From Lacihabitans soyangensis (GTDB lineage Bacteria; Bacteroidota; Bacteroidia; Cytophagales; Spirosomataceae), in assembly GCF_024343775.1 (NCBI RefSeq), contig NZ_RJUF01000173.1, forward strand, positions 124,001 to 188,000: a stretch of DNA of 64,000 nucleotides, written 5' to 3'. The notes under the pieces are model-generated. The model was not told where the DNA came from. It ran no database searches and saw only the letters and a list, made by a program, of their open reading frames with translations. The position numbers were made by a program, and so were the translations under genes. Below, in pieces: positions 25,914 to 34,952 of this stretch; within the stretch, counting starts at the first letter, position 1; each line of letters opens with the position of its first letter.

Positions 25914-27026
25914 TCACTTTATCTTCAAGAACTTGATATTCAAGTTTTTCTCTATTACTCTAATAATTTTTAATTCCTCAGAACTCACAAATGCGATAGA
26001 AATACCTCTTTTTCCTGCCCTTGCAGTACGGCCACTTCGGTGGGTGTAGTACTCTATTTGGTCAGGTAACTGATAATGAACCACATAACTCAGTCCTTCA
26101 ATATCAATACCTCTGGCCGAAATATCCGTAGCCACTAATACTTGTATTTTTTTGTTCTTAAAGGCTCTCATTACCTTGTCACGGTCTCTTTGTTCCAAAT
26201 CTCCGTGAATGGCATCCGCCAAAACATTTTTTGCCTTCAGTCGTTTGGCCACCATTTGAGCATCGTCCCTTGTTCTACAAAAAACTATTCCTCTAGCGGC
26301 ACCTTGCGATTCCAGAAACCTCAAAACAAAGTCAAACTTTTCCTTGGCTTCACAAATAAAAAACTGATGCTCAATTTTACTGTTTACTACCTCCAAACGA
26401 CTCACCGTCACTTTATGCACATCAGGTGCCATATATTTCTCGGTGAGCTTTTTTAGTGAATCAGGAATAGTGGCCGTGAAAAGCCACTTAATATTTTCGG
26501 GATGAATTTGCCCAATTATATTGTCAATGGCCTCTTTAAAGCCCATACTGAGCATTTCGTCTGCCTCGTCCAAAACTATGGTTTTCACTTTGCTGATATC
26601 CAAGGCCTTACGTTCCAATAAATCCATTAATCTACCCGGTGTAGCAACCACCACTTGTGTCGGACGCTGCAATCTAGCTATCTGAATATCAATCTTTTCA
26701 CCACCATAAACTGCCTCCGCAAATACCTTTTCGGAGTATTTGGTCATCTTAAAGATTTGCTTTGCTATTTGCTGACAAAGTTCACGAGTGGGAGACAAAA
26801 CCAATACTTGTATTTCTTTAATTTTAGGATTGAGTCTCTGCAAAAGCGGAATACCAAACGCCACGGTTTTACCTGTACCCGTCTGAGCTTGCCCGATAAA
26901 GTCAGTATTGTTTTTTAATAAATAGGGAATTACAAGTTGCTGTATTTCAGAAGGTTTTATGATTTTGTTTTCTTCTAAGGCTTTTACAAGATTTTCGTTT
27001 ACACCTAGTTGATTGAAGTTTTCCAA
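25914..27026 (-). CDS. DEAD-box ATP-dependent RNA helicase
   Basis: The protein has 370 residues with all core motifs: the Q motif region (IKPSEIQQLVIPYLL), motif I AQTGTGKT, PTRELCQQ, TPGRLMDL, DEAD in VLDEADEMLSMGF, FTATIP in place of SAT, and motif VI HRSGRTARAG. It stops soon after the second RecA-like domain, so it lacks the basic C-terminal tail of many bacterial relatives. The only fitting start is a TTG at 27026. On the minus strand a TACCTTTG box at 27052-27059 matches TAnnTTTG exactly and is a candidate promoter element. It probably remodels RNA or ribosome intermediates. Confidence 0.93.
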   Translation of the reverse strand: MENFNQLGVNENLVKALEENKIIKPSEIQQLVIPYLLKNNTDFIGQAQTGTGKTVAFGIPLLQRLNPKIKEIQVLVLSPTRELCQQIAKQIFKMTKYSEKVFAEAVYGGEKIDIQIARLQRPTQVVVATPGRLMDLLERKALDISKVKTIVLDEADEMLSMGFKEAIDNIIGQIHPENIKWLFTATIPDSLKKLTEKYMAPDVHKVTVSRLEVVNSKIEHQFFICEAKEKFDFVLRFLESQGAARGIVFCRTRDDAQMVAKRLKAKNVLADAIHGDLEQRDRDKVMRAFKNKKIQVLVATDISARGIDIEGLSYVVHYQLPDQIEYYTHRSGRTARAGKRGISIAFVSSEELKIIRVIEKNLNIKFLKIK

Positions 27027-27051
27027 TGCTAATTTCTTTTAAATTGAAATA

Positions 27052-27059
27052 CAAAGGTA
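27052..27059 (-). promoter_or_regulatory. Candidate -7 box for the DEAD-box helicase
   Basis: The minus strand reads TACCTTTG, an exact match to the Bacteroidota -7 consensus TAnnTTTG, 26 bases before the TTG start. A well-spaced -33 TTTG was not found. Confidence 0.45.
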
Positions 27060-27278
27060 GTTAATTATTCACAAAGCTCTTTTTTAAGCGAATATTAGAG
27101 ATTTTACTCAATATAAACTTACAAAAAGAGCAGGCCTTTTTTCAATGAACAGAAGTCCAGGTTGTTCCGATTGAGCAACAGTACTTCATTCATCAAATTC
27201 TAGATTTGGAGTCGCCCAAAATTTTCGACTTTTGAAATTCGTCAAATTCATATACATTTACTTTTCCAAAATGATAAA

Positions 27279-30200
27279 ATGCTCAAGTCTGCTGCTCTTT
27301 TCATTTTACTCATCCTCAACCACTTGTCTTATGGGCAAGCTCCATTTCGCTTATCTTTCAATCATCTAACCCGCGAAAATGGACTTTCGAATAACAACAT
27401 TTTCTATTTCCACACCGACTCTCGAGGTTTTACATGGATGGGTAGTCTCAATGGGCTCAACAGATTTGATGGTATAAATGTTAAAGTTTATAAACCTTAT
27501 AACTCCAACATAGTAGGAATAAAAATAAACAACATTGTAGAAGATAAATCTGGTGGACTTTGGATTGGTAGTGAAAAAGGATTGAATTTCTACGACAGAG
27601 CAAAAGATGGCTTCGTAACGCACCTTTCACCCGATAAAAAGTCATTCTATGCCTACCCCATCAGGTTTGACCATCATGGTTTACTTTGGTTGACTGTAAA
27701 CGGTACGCCAAAAGATGGACTCTACACCTACAATACAAAAACCAAACAGTATTCCTTCATCACGGATGACATTTTTGACCATATATCCAAAAATCATTTA
27801 GCCAACTACACACCAGTAAATACCTTATATACCAGCACAAAGGAAGGTTTTGGAATAAAAAAACTTAGCTTTGAAAACAACAAACTTCTAAAAACCCAAA
27901 CATACTTTGATGGAAAAAATGGCCTTGCCAAACTCCAAAATCTTGCCGATTTTGTTTTTGTAGAAAGCGATTCAATCATCTGGATAACAGGCAATAATAA
28001 CGGACTTACCAAGCTAAATACCAACACTTTAAAATTACAAAACTTCACCAAATTTGAGGAAAAACCAATCACAACAGTGCTTTCGCAAATGAGTCAGTAC
28101 AAAAACTTTCTCTTTGTGGGTTCCAACGATGGTTTGTATATTTTTGACCGAAAACTTATGAGATTTGTTCAGCACTTGAAACACTCAAAGCTGAATTCTA
28201 ATGGTTTACAGCACGGCTGGAACGAAGTACCCTACATTGACTCGAATGGCAATCTGTTTCTTTCGCAATTGGGCGTTGGCGTGGATTTTACAAATATTCA
28301 TAGAAATGTAGCCTCTTCATGGCTTACTCCAGAAGAAATAGCACCGCTGGGTTACACCGATAATCACGTTTCACGAATAGTTAAAAATCAAGATTTTGTA
28401 ATCGCTAAATTACAAAATGGCGGCTCTATCCAACTTGACAAAAACGGCAAGGTATTGAAAGATTTGGGTAAAAGAACACCGCTTTTTACAGATTCCGAGA
28501 ACCAAACCTGGCTGACCAATGGTCTGAACTTTGTCAGATACAATCCAACCAAAAATTCTAATAAAATAGTCACAGTCGATGCTTTAGCCGGGAATATGGG
28601 ATGGAATCCGCTCGGAATCGAAACAGAACCTGGAGAATATCTACTTGCAGGGCAAACTGGATTGTTTAGATATTTAGACAAAAATAAAAATTATACCCAA
28701 ATCGATGATCTTAAAGATAAAAATATTAACATTTTCAATTTCCTCTTCTACGACAAGGCCACAAAGCAAGTTTTTATAAGTTCCAATTGGTGGTCAAGGA
28801 TTTTTGTTTTGGAAAAAATTGGCGAGAATTGGAGATTAAAGAAAGAACTCCTTCTCGGCAAAGATATTTATTCATTTATGCCTTCAGTCCAAAAAAACAA
28901 AATCTGGTTGGGTTCCAACAAAGGCCTATTACTATTTAATACGCAAAACTTTAGCTATCAAACCTATGACGAAAAAATGGGCCTACCCGACAACAACGTC
29001 ACCGATATCATTGAAGAACCGAATGGTAATTATTGGCTAGTAACCAACAAAGGCATTTCCTATTTTTCAAAAAGTAAGAATGAATTTAGAAGTTTCACTT
29101 CAAAAGATGGAGCTTATTCACATGAGTACGATTGGGGATGTGCCTTTAAGTTATCAAATGGCAAAGTGATTTTCGGTGGAACAAATGGCATAACCGCCAT
29201 CGAAGAAACCAGATCGAAAAGCAATTATTTACCGCCGAAAGTTGAGATAACCCAGCTCATTATCAACGAAAAACAAGTAAGGCTAGGCTCTTATTCAGAA
29301 GCAAACCAAACCATAGAATTAAAACCGTCTGAAAATACATTTTCGCTTGACCTAGTTGGAATAGACTACGGTTTCCCCGAGAAGGTACAGCTCCATTATC
29401 AACTCCAAGGATATGATAAACAGTGGATTATGGGCAAGAATCCAACTTCTGCTCGATATGTAAATGTAAATGAAGGACACTATACTTTTATGGTAAAGGC
29501 CATCAGCGAAGACGGCAAAACGAGTTCAAAAACAAAACGAATCGGCATTATAGTCCATGCTCCTTATTACCGAACCGTTTGGTTTAGAACCTTGCTTATA
29601 CTCGCATTGGGAGGCCTGGCGTATTTTCTATCAAGGCTGAGAATTATGCAAATAAGGGAAGAAACCAAGAAAAAAGAGGAAATCCGACGAATAAAAGTGG
29701 AGGCTGAAATCAACGCTCTTCGAAGCCAGATGAACCCTCATTTTATTTTCAACTGCCTTAATACCATAGATTCGTATATTTTGTTAAACAAAACTGACGA
29801 AGCAAGCGAGTTTTTGAATAAATTCTCAAAACTAATCAGGATGATCTTAGAGAATTCTCGAGAAGAATTCATTCCACTCGGCCAAGACCTCAAGGCTCTA
29901 GAACTTTATATTAAACTAGAACAAGAACGAAGCAATCCGAGGTTCGAATACAAAATAAGCGTCGCTGAAAGTCTACTGAAAGAGGAATACTACTTGCCAT
30001 CTATGCTGATTCAGCCTTTTGTAGAAAATGCCATTTTACACGGTCTTCGGCATAAAAAAGACGGAAAACCCATGCTCATTCTTGATTTTGAATGTTCTCA
30101 AAAACAGTTATTCATACAAATAGCTGATAATGGTATTGGCCGAGAACAATCCCAAAAACTTAATGAGCAGAATACGCTAAAACGTCATTCTCTGGGAATG

Positions 30201-30350
30201 AAAGTGACCCAAGAACGGATAGAGAAATTAAATGAAATATATGCTCAAAAAATAATACTGCAAATCGAAGATAATTTTGAAAAATCAAAAACAGGTACAA
30301 GCATAAGCATAAGTTTACCATTACTCACTCATTCTGACCTGATCTTATGA
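27279..30350 (+). CDS. Two-component regulator propeller sensor histidine kinase (LytS-like)
   Basis: The protein has 1023 residues with a signal peptide (HLSYGQ). The periplasmic region (about 25-660) carries Reg_prop propeller repeats (TRENGLSNNNIFYFHTDSRG, GGLWIGSEKGLN, KIWLGSNKGLLLFN). It is followed by a Y_Y_Y domain (about 690-760) and one membrane helix at about 768-788. The cytoplasmic His_kinase domain has RSQMNPHFIFNCLNTIDSY, with His821 as predicted phospho-site, then the ATPase motifs FVENAILHGL and IADNGIGR. This is the LytS/YpdA kinase class, which signals to LytTR regulators; the partner is encoded next with a four-base overlap. Similar propeller sensors often detect oligosaccharides or other extracellular ligands. 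Confidence 0.94.
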   Translation: MLKSAALFILLILNHLSYGQAPFRLSFNHLTRENGLSNNNIFYFHTDSRGFTWMGSLNGLNRFDGINVKVYKPYNSNIVGIKINNIVEDKSGGLWIGSEKGLNFYDRAKDGFVTHLSPDKKSFYAYPIRFDHHGLLWLTVNGTPKDGLYTYNTKTKQYSFITDDIFDHISKNHLANYTPVNTLYTSTKEGFGIKKLSFENNKLLKTQTYFDGKNGLAKLQNLADFVFVESDSIIWITGNNNGLTKLNTNTLKLQNFTKFEEKPITTVLSQMSQYKNFLFVGSNDGLYIFDRKLMRFVQHLKHSKLNSNGLQHGWNEVPYIDSNGNLFLSQLGVGVDFTNIHRNVASSWLTPEEIAPLGYTDNHVSRIVKNQDFVIAKLQNGGSIQLDKNGKVLKDLGKRTPLFTDSENQTWLTNGLNFVRYNPTKNSNKIVTVDALAGNMGWNPLGIETEPGEYLLAGQTGLFRYLDKNKNYTQIDDLKDKNINIFNFLFYDKATKQVFISSNWWSRIFVLEKIGENWRLKKELLLGKDIYSFMPSVQKNKIWLGSNKGLLLFNTQNFSYQTYDEKMGLPDNNVTDIIEEPNGNYWLVTNKGISYFSKSKNEFRSFTSKDGAYSHEYDWGCAFKLSNGKVIFGGTNGITAIEETRSKSNYLPPKVEITQLIINEKQVRLGSYSEANQTIELKPSENTFSLDLVGIDYGFPEKVQLHYQLQGYDKQWIMGKNPTSARYVNVNEGHYTFMVKAISEDGKTSSKTKRIGIIVHAPYYRTVWFRTLLILALGGLAYFLSRLRIMQIREETKKKEEIRRIKVEAEINALRSQMNPHFIFNCLNTIDSYILLNKTDEASEFLNKFSKLIRMILENSREEFIPLGQDLKALELYIKLEQERSNPRFEYKISVAESLLKEEYYLPSMLIQPFVENAILHGLRHKKDGKPMLILDFECSQKQLFIQIADNGIGREQSQKLNEQNTLKRHSLGMKVTQERIEKLNEIYAQKIILQIEDNFEKSKTGTSISISLPLLTHSDLIL

Positions 30351-31078
30351 TAAACACTATAATAATCGACGATGAACTTGCGAGTGCGGAGGCATTAAAG
30401 CTAAAAATTCAAAAGGCCAGTGACGAAATTAATGTCATCGGAGTTTTTCACTCAGCCAAGGCAATAATATCTCAAATGGAGGAATTGGCACCTGAGTTGA
30501 TATTCTTAGATGTGGAAATGCCAGAAATGGACGGCTTTAGCTTTTTGGATAATTTTTCGAAAAGAGATTTTGAAGTCATTATCACCACAGCCCATGATCA
30601 ATATGCCATCCAGGCAGTCAGGCAAAGTGCTGTAGATTTCTTATTGAAACCAATAAGTATTAGCGAACTCAAGAAGGCCATAGACCGAGCAAAACAAAAA
30701 ATAAATGCTAAAAACAAGGCAGAAAAACCATCCATAAGTAAACTGAACGCACAGTTTGACAAAATCCCAGTCCCTTCAATGCGAGGTTTACAGTTTGTTC
30801 CCATCAAAGAAATTCTATACCTAAGTTCAGAGGGAAATTACACCAATATTTACCTAGAAAACAAACAAAAAATAGTTTCGTCCAGAAATCTGGGTGACTA
30901 CGAAAACCTATTGGAAAGTGTCCATTTCTACAGAATTCACCACTCTACCATCATCAACTTGAGCAAAATACATGAATATCTGAAAGGCGAAGGCGGTAGC
31001 GTAATTTTGACCGATGGAACTGAACTCGATGTATCTAAACGCCGCAAAAAAGAATTCATGGAGATTATTGGTTTTTAG
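30347..31078 (+). CDS. LytTR-family response regulator
   Basis: The protein has 243 residues. The receiver domain (1-120) contains IIIDDE (Asp8, Asp9), the phospho-acceptor Asp55 in LIFLDVEMPEMDG, and the conserved Lys in FLLKPI. The LytTR domain (about 145-243) has ILYLSSEGNYTNIYL, NLGDYENLL, FYRIHHSTIINLSKI and LDVSKRRKKEF. The ATGA overlap with the kinase gene shows they are a pair. Six bases after its stop lies a pair of 9-bp direct repeats with 21-bp periodicity, the classical form of a LytTR binding site, placed before the genes from 31174 onwards. Confidence 0.95.
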   Translation: MINTIIIDDELASAEALKLKIQKASDEINVIGVFHSAKAIISQMEELAPELIFLDVEMPEMDGFSFLDNFSKRDFEVIITTAHDQYAIQAVRQSAVDFLLKPISISELKKAIDRAKQKINAKNKAEKPSISKLNAQFDKIPVPSMRGLQFVPIKEILYLSSEGNYTNIYLENKQKIVSSRNLGDYENLLESVHFYRIHHSTIINLSKIHEYLKGEGGSVILTDGTELDVSKRRKKEFMEIIGF

Positions 31079-31083
31079 ATTCT

Positions 31084-31113
31084 CCCACTTATTTGGTCAT
31101 CCTGCCCACTTAT
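31084..31113 (+). promoter_or_regulatory. Candidate LytTR binding site (two 9-bp direct repeats, 12-bp spacer)
   Basis: CCCACTTAT occurs at 31084-31092 and again, without mismatch, at 31105-31113. The 21-bp period (two helical turns) is the known geometry of LytTR sites such as those of AgrA. It sits between the LytTR response regulator gene and the following secreted-protein genes. A weak -7-like GAATTTTA lies at 31146-31153, 33 bases downstream. Confidence 0.6.
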
Positions 31114-31173
31114 ACATTCTGCAACAAACCGAAACATTTCTGAGCGAATTTTAAGCATCAAAACAGCTTAAAA

Positions 31174-31272
31174 ATGAAACCCTATTCTCCAGAAAACATT
31201 AGACAAAGACTTTTGAAATACTTTGTATTCCTTCTGATGTTGGTCATCAGTTTAGGCTTAATCTTTCTATAA
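31174..31272 (+). CDS. Small single-pass membrane protein (32 residues)
   Basis: A short frame from ATG 31174 to TAA 31272 encodes 32 residues: a polar, basic N-terminus (MKPYSPENIRQRLLKYF) and then one hydrophobic helix (VFLLMLVISLGLIFL). The composition is that of a genuine small membrane protein with its N-terminus probably in the cytoplasm. A perfect 8-bp inverted repeat (TTTTAAGC 31149-31156, GCTTAAAA 31166-31173) ends right at the start codon. The gene lies just downstream of the candidate LytTR site and 27 bases before the beta-helix protein gene. No function can be given. Confidence 0.45.
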   Translation: MKPYSPENIRQRLLKYFVFLLMLVISLGLIFL

Positions 31273-31299
31273 AAAACTTATAAATAAACTTTTAATACC

Positions 31300-32394
31300 A
31301 TGAAAAAAATCACGTTCCTCTTACTCCTAATTTCTTTAGAGGCTGTCTCTCAAAACATCTTTCGTTGTAATAACGACCCCAGTGTACCTGTTTCTGCCAC
31401 TCTAAAACGAACTTTACAGGAGGCACATGACATTGCCTCTGACGGCGACATTATTTATGTAGAGCCTTCATTTGGAGGTACTACTTACGGCAGCCTAAAC
31501 ATGACCAAAACACTTACGATCATTGGTAATGGCTACGATCACAGCATAAATCCGGGCTCCTCACAAAACTGGGATACCCGAGCCTCCGTGGTTGGGGCAG
31601 TCAACATCAACGGTACGACAGGTGGAGGTAGCGTTTTCATGGGATTGACTTTTAACGGAGCCACCATAAGCGTAAAAGTGCCCAATGTAACCATAAGACG
31701 TTGTAAGAGTTTCAATATTTATTTTTACCGAGAGGCAGGAAAAAATGCAAGCGGGGCAAATGTATTAGAAAATCACATTGCCAACGTATATGCTTATGGT
31801 TATTCAGACTATGCATTAAACTGCTATACTGCTTATCCGATAGAAAATATCACCATCAAAAACAATATTAATCTCTGGTTTACATCAAACACTTTGTCGT
31901 CAGGATGTTCAAGTTCAATTCTTACTATTCCTTCTTGCTCGAATATTGTCATTTCCAATAATGTGTACTACGTTGGTGCCAACATCAACTATTGCATGAA
32001 CTGCACCATCACCAATAACATTTTCAGAACTGTTCCTGTGGCGGGCATAATCGGAGTTTTGGGGACGGGTTCGGTCATAGGCAACAACGTGTGCGGAACC
32101 AACCCATGTGTTCAAGGAAGCAATAATGTCAATTCGGCAATCGATAATCAAATTTTTGTCGCATCAAATCCTTTTAGCAACGACAAAGATTTTGCCCTAA
32201 AAGCAGCCTCTCCTGCCATTGGAGCAGGCATTGGAGGTGTAGATGCTGGTGTATTTAGTACCAGCACACCTTATGTTTTATCCGGCTTGGCTCCTATTCC
32301 TCAGATCACTTCCTACAGTTTCAACAGCTCAGCTGGGGTTTACACCACGAGTACGCCGATGACCATCACTCTTAGCATCAAAGGAAACAACTGA
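31300..32394 (+). CDS. Secreted right-handed beta-helix protein
   Basis: The protein has 364 residues with a signal peptide (LEAVSQ). Residues about 30-300 look like a parallel beta-helix: IASDGDIIYVEPSFGG, then repeated short strands with Asn or Ser ladders (NITIKNNINLWF, NIVISNNVYYVG, NCTITNNIF, GSVIGNNV). Such folds often bind or cleave polysaccharides, but no lyase catalytic set was recognised. The C-terminal tail (about 310-364) ends without a known sorting signal. It begins a plus-strand run of secreted proteins with only 5 bases to the next gene, so they are very likely one operon. Confidence 0.85.
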   Translation: MKKITFLLLLISLEAVSQNIFRCNNDPSVPVSATLKRTLQEAHDIASDGDIIYVEPSFGGTTYGSLNMTKTLTIIGNGYDHSINPGSSQNWDTRASVVGAVNINGTTGGGSVFMGLTFNGATISVKVPNVTIRRCKSFNIYFYREAGKNASGANVLENHIANVYAYGYSDYALNCYTAYPIENITIKNNINLWFTSNTLSSGCSSSILTIPSCSNIVISNNVYYVGANINYCMNCTITNNIFRTVPVAGIIGVLGTGSVIGNNVCGTNPCVQGSNNVNSAIDNQIFVASNPFSNDKDFALKAASPAIGAGIGGVDAGVFSTSTPYVLSGLAPIPQITSYSFNSSAGVYTTSTPMTITLSIKGNN

Positions 32395-32399
32395 ACCAA

Positions 32400-33683
32400 A
32401 TGAAAACCTCAAAAATTCTCCTTTGGGTAAGTATTCTAACCCATGGAATTGGGCTTTATGCTCAAGACATTACGAATTTGGAATACTACATTGATAACGA
32501 CCCAGGTTACGGATTAGGCACCGAAGTGGTGGTCTCTGCTGCAAATACGATTAGTAATTTGCAAGTAAATGTCAGCCTCAGCAATTCTTTGGTCGACGGA
32601 TTCCATAGATTTCACATTAGGGCCAAAGACGAAAACAATAGATGGAGCTTGGTGGCCCATCACCCTTTTTTAAAGATAACTCTTGATAACCCGCCTAATC
32701 CTATCCCGAACATACAAAGGCTAGAATACTACATTGATAACGATCCTGGGTATGGATTAGCTACGGAAATCCCAATTTCCGCCGGCTCACCTATCAATGG
32801 TATAAGTCTTAATGTCAACATCGAAAATTCTCTTGGTGATGGTTTTCATCGTATACATGTAAGGGCAAAAGACATTAATGGCCGATGGAGTGTGGTAGCC
32901 CATCACCCTTTTATGAAAATGACCATAAACAATCCACCAAATCCGATACCTGCAGTGGTAAAAGCAGAATACTACATTGATAATGATCCAGGTTATGGTT
33001 TGGCTCTTAATATTCCACTTACCCCAGGAACTTCGGTTTCTAATCTTTCAGCGATGGTCGATTTAAGTGGCTTATCCTTAGGAACGCACCATATATGTAT
33101 TCGTTCTCAAGACTCAAACGGAAAATGGAGTGTAGTTGGCATCAAAAGTGTTAACGTTGAAAGCAATGCCATTCTAGTTTTGAACACACCAGTTAGTTTC
33201 TGTAAAAACGTAGCATTTATTGTTAGTTTTGGTGCTTACGGCACTTTCAACTCTGGAAATATTTTCACAGCTCAGCTTATGAGCGGAAATACGGTAGTTG
33301 CGACACTTGGAAGCCTCATGAGTATGACTTCTGGTACAATTTCGGCCATCATCCCCAATTCTGTACCCCTAGGAAACTACGAAATCAGAGTAATATCTGC
33401 CAATCCAACTCCTTCTAATTTTCCAAGAGTACCCATTCAGGTGGTTAATATATGTCCATCCCCTTGTCCCTCCAATTTGGTTTTGACAAGCACTTCGGAC
33501 GACTTTTCCTCGGGAAATACCACCAAACAAGCAAATGCCACAAACGGCATGATTACCGCTACCAATAAGATTACTGGGAGTGCCAATGTAAGCTACCAAG
33601 CCAAAAGCACGCTTCTTAATCCCGGCTTTTTGGCAAATTCGGGAGTAGTATTTAGAGTGGAAGTTGGAGGTTGTACTCAATAA
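32400..33683 (+). CDS. Secreted repeat protein with Cys-ending C-terminal stack domain
   Basis: The protein has 427 residues with a signal peptide (GLYAQ). Three copies of a roughly 80-residue unit follow, each opening EYYIDNDPGYGLxxE and closing on GRWSVVAHHPFMKM or a variant. Residues about 255-350 resemble an Ig-like domain. The C-terminus (about 355-427) starts CPSNLVLTSTSDDF and ends FRVEVGGCTQ. It matches the C-terminal form of the protein at 36651-38471 (CTTNLSVTATQ to NEGCAGSQ) and resembles what is called a 3-coathanger stack with a GC-ending sorting signal. Surface attachment is therefore inferred. It lies in the 31300-38471 operon. Confidence 0.85.
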   Translation: MKTSKILLWVSILTHGIGLYAQDITNLEYYIDNDPGYGLGTEVVVSAANTISNLQVNVSLSNSLVDGFHRFHIRAKDENNRWSLVAHHPFLKITLDNPPNPIPNIQRLEYYIDNDPGYGLATEIPISAGSPINGISLNVNIENSLGDGFHRIHVRAKDINGRWSVVAHHPFMKMTINNPPNPIPAVVKAEYYIDNDPGYGLALNIPLTPGTSVSNLSAMVDLSGLSLGTHHICIRSQDSNGKWSVVGIKSVNVESNAILVLNTPVSFCKNVAFIVSFGAYGTFNSGNIFTAQLMSGNTVVATLGSLMSMTSGTISAIIPNSVPLGNYEIRVISANPTPSNFPRVPIQVVNICPSPCPSNLVLTSTSDDFSSGNTTKQANATNGMITATNKITGSANVSYQAKSTLLNPGFLANSGVVFRVEVGGCTQ

Positions 33684-33737
33684 ATAAACTATCCTAAATT
33701 TAAAAATAGAAAAAACTCAATTAAAACCTCCAATAGT

Positions 33738-34949
33738 ATGAAAAACTTAAACATAATTTGGTTCTTTTCCTTGATTTCTATGATGTGCCTTGGCCAACAA
33801 AGAGCAGAAATAAGCCCAAACGGAATGGTATTCCCGCAGTTTAGCAATGCAAACCTACCAATTGATTTACCAGAAAATCCAATTGCCGTGGGTACAATGA
33901 TTTTCAACCTTAGCCTCGGCAGACATCAATTCTGGAATGGCACAAATTGGGTGGATTTGATACCAAGTTCTACTCAAAAATCTACATTTTATGTTGAAGG
34001 TCGTCAATTGAAAGATCCTTGTGGAAATACGGTAATTCTGAAAGGAGTAAATAAAATGAATGTATGGACCGATCAAGACGGTCTCTCCATTCCAGAAATT
34101 GCCCAAACGGGTGCAAACTGCCTGAGAATTGTATGGACAACTACCTTCAATGGCTCCCCTACCAATGATGTAAAACTTGACAGCTTGATTTCTAAATGCA
34201 TTCAAGCGAAGATGATTCCGATGGTGGAAATCCATGACGCAACCTGCAACTTGGGTGCTTTACAAGTGGCTCTCAACTACTGGAAACGGCCTCAAATTTT
34301 GGCCATAATAGAAAAATACAAGCATGCACTTTTACTAAACATAGCCAACGAACCTGGTGACTGGCAAGCCACCGCTCAACAGTTTGAGGTAGCCTATTTA
34401 GATGCCATTACCCAACTCCGTAGTGCTGGAATAACCGTTCCGCTTGTAATTGATGGTGTAGACTGTGGAAAAAACCTTGAGTTTATCGTGCAAAAAGCTC
34501 CCACTTTGATTAATCATGATCCACTCCATAACCTATTATTTTCTGTCCATACGTATTGGCCAAAGAACAATGGAGCTACACCAGCATTTATAACCGCACA
34601 GTTTGAAGCTGCCACCGCTGCCAATATACCTTTTATTGTTGGCGAACTTTCAAAATATGGAGCATGGGCAGGCAATGGTGTGAGTGTCTGCACCGCACCT
34701 GGTGAGGTAAATTACCAATGGATTGCCACAGAATGCCAGCGTTTGGGAATAGGTTGGTTGGCTTGGGAATGGGGTCCGGGAAACGCAGGCGGAGGAGATC
34801 CACTCTGCACCGCCATGGACATGACCACCAATAATACTTTTGCTTCACTCACAGGTTGGGGACTTGAATTGGCCAATAATGCCACCTACGGACTTATAAC
34901 AAGCCAGAAAACTTCTTACATACAAAACAAATTTACAAAATGTAATTAA
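33738..34949 (+). CDS. GH5-like secreted glycoside hydrolase
   Basis: The protein has 403 residues with a signal peptide (MMCLGQ). Residues about 22-75 are an N-terminal module (NGMVFPQFSNA, GTMIFNLSLGRHQFWNGTNW) that recurs in the proteins at 35293 and 47546. The catalytic TIM barrel (about 84-403) fits family GH5 cellulases or mannanases: DPCGNTVILKGVN, GANCLRIVW, Glu205 as acid/base in NIANEPGDW, and Glu303 as nucleophile in IVGELSKYG. It hydrolyses beta-glycans, probably outside the cell; the exact substrate cannot be read. It stands three bases before the second solitary LytTR gene within the secreted-protein operon. Confidence 0.88.
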   Translation: MKNLNIIWFFSLISMMCLGQQRAEISPNGMVFPQFSNANLPIDLPENPIAVGTMIFNLSLGRHQFWNGTNWVDLIPSSTQKSTFYVEGRQLKDPCGNTVILKGVNKMNVWTDQDGLSIPEIAQTGANCLRIVWTTTFNGSPTNDVKLDSLISKCIQAKMIPMVEIHDATCNLGALQVALNYWKRPQILAIIEKYKHALLLNIANEPGDWQATAQQFEVAYLDAITQLRSAGITVPLVIDGVDCGKNLEFIVQKAPTLINHDPLHNLLFSVHTYWPKNNGATPAFITAQFEAATAANIPFIVGELSKYGAWAGNGVSVCTAPGEVNYQWIATECQRLGIGWLAWEWGPGNAGGGDPLCTAMDMTTNNTFASLTGWGLELANNATYGLITSQKTSYIQNKFTKCN

Positions 34950-34952
34950 GCC

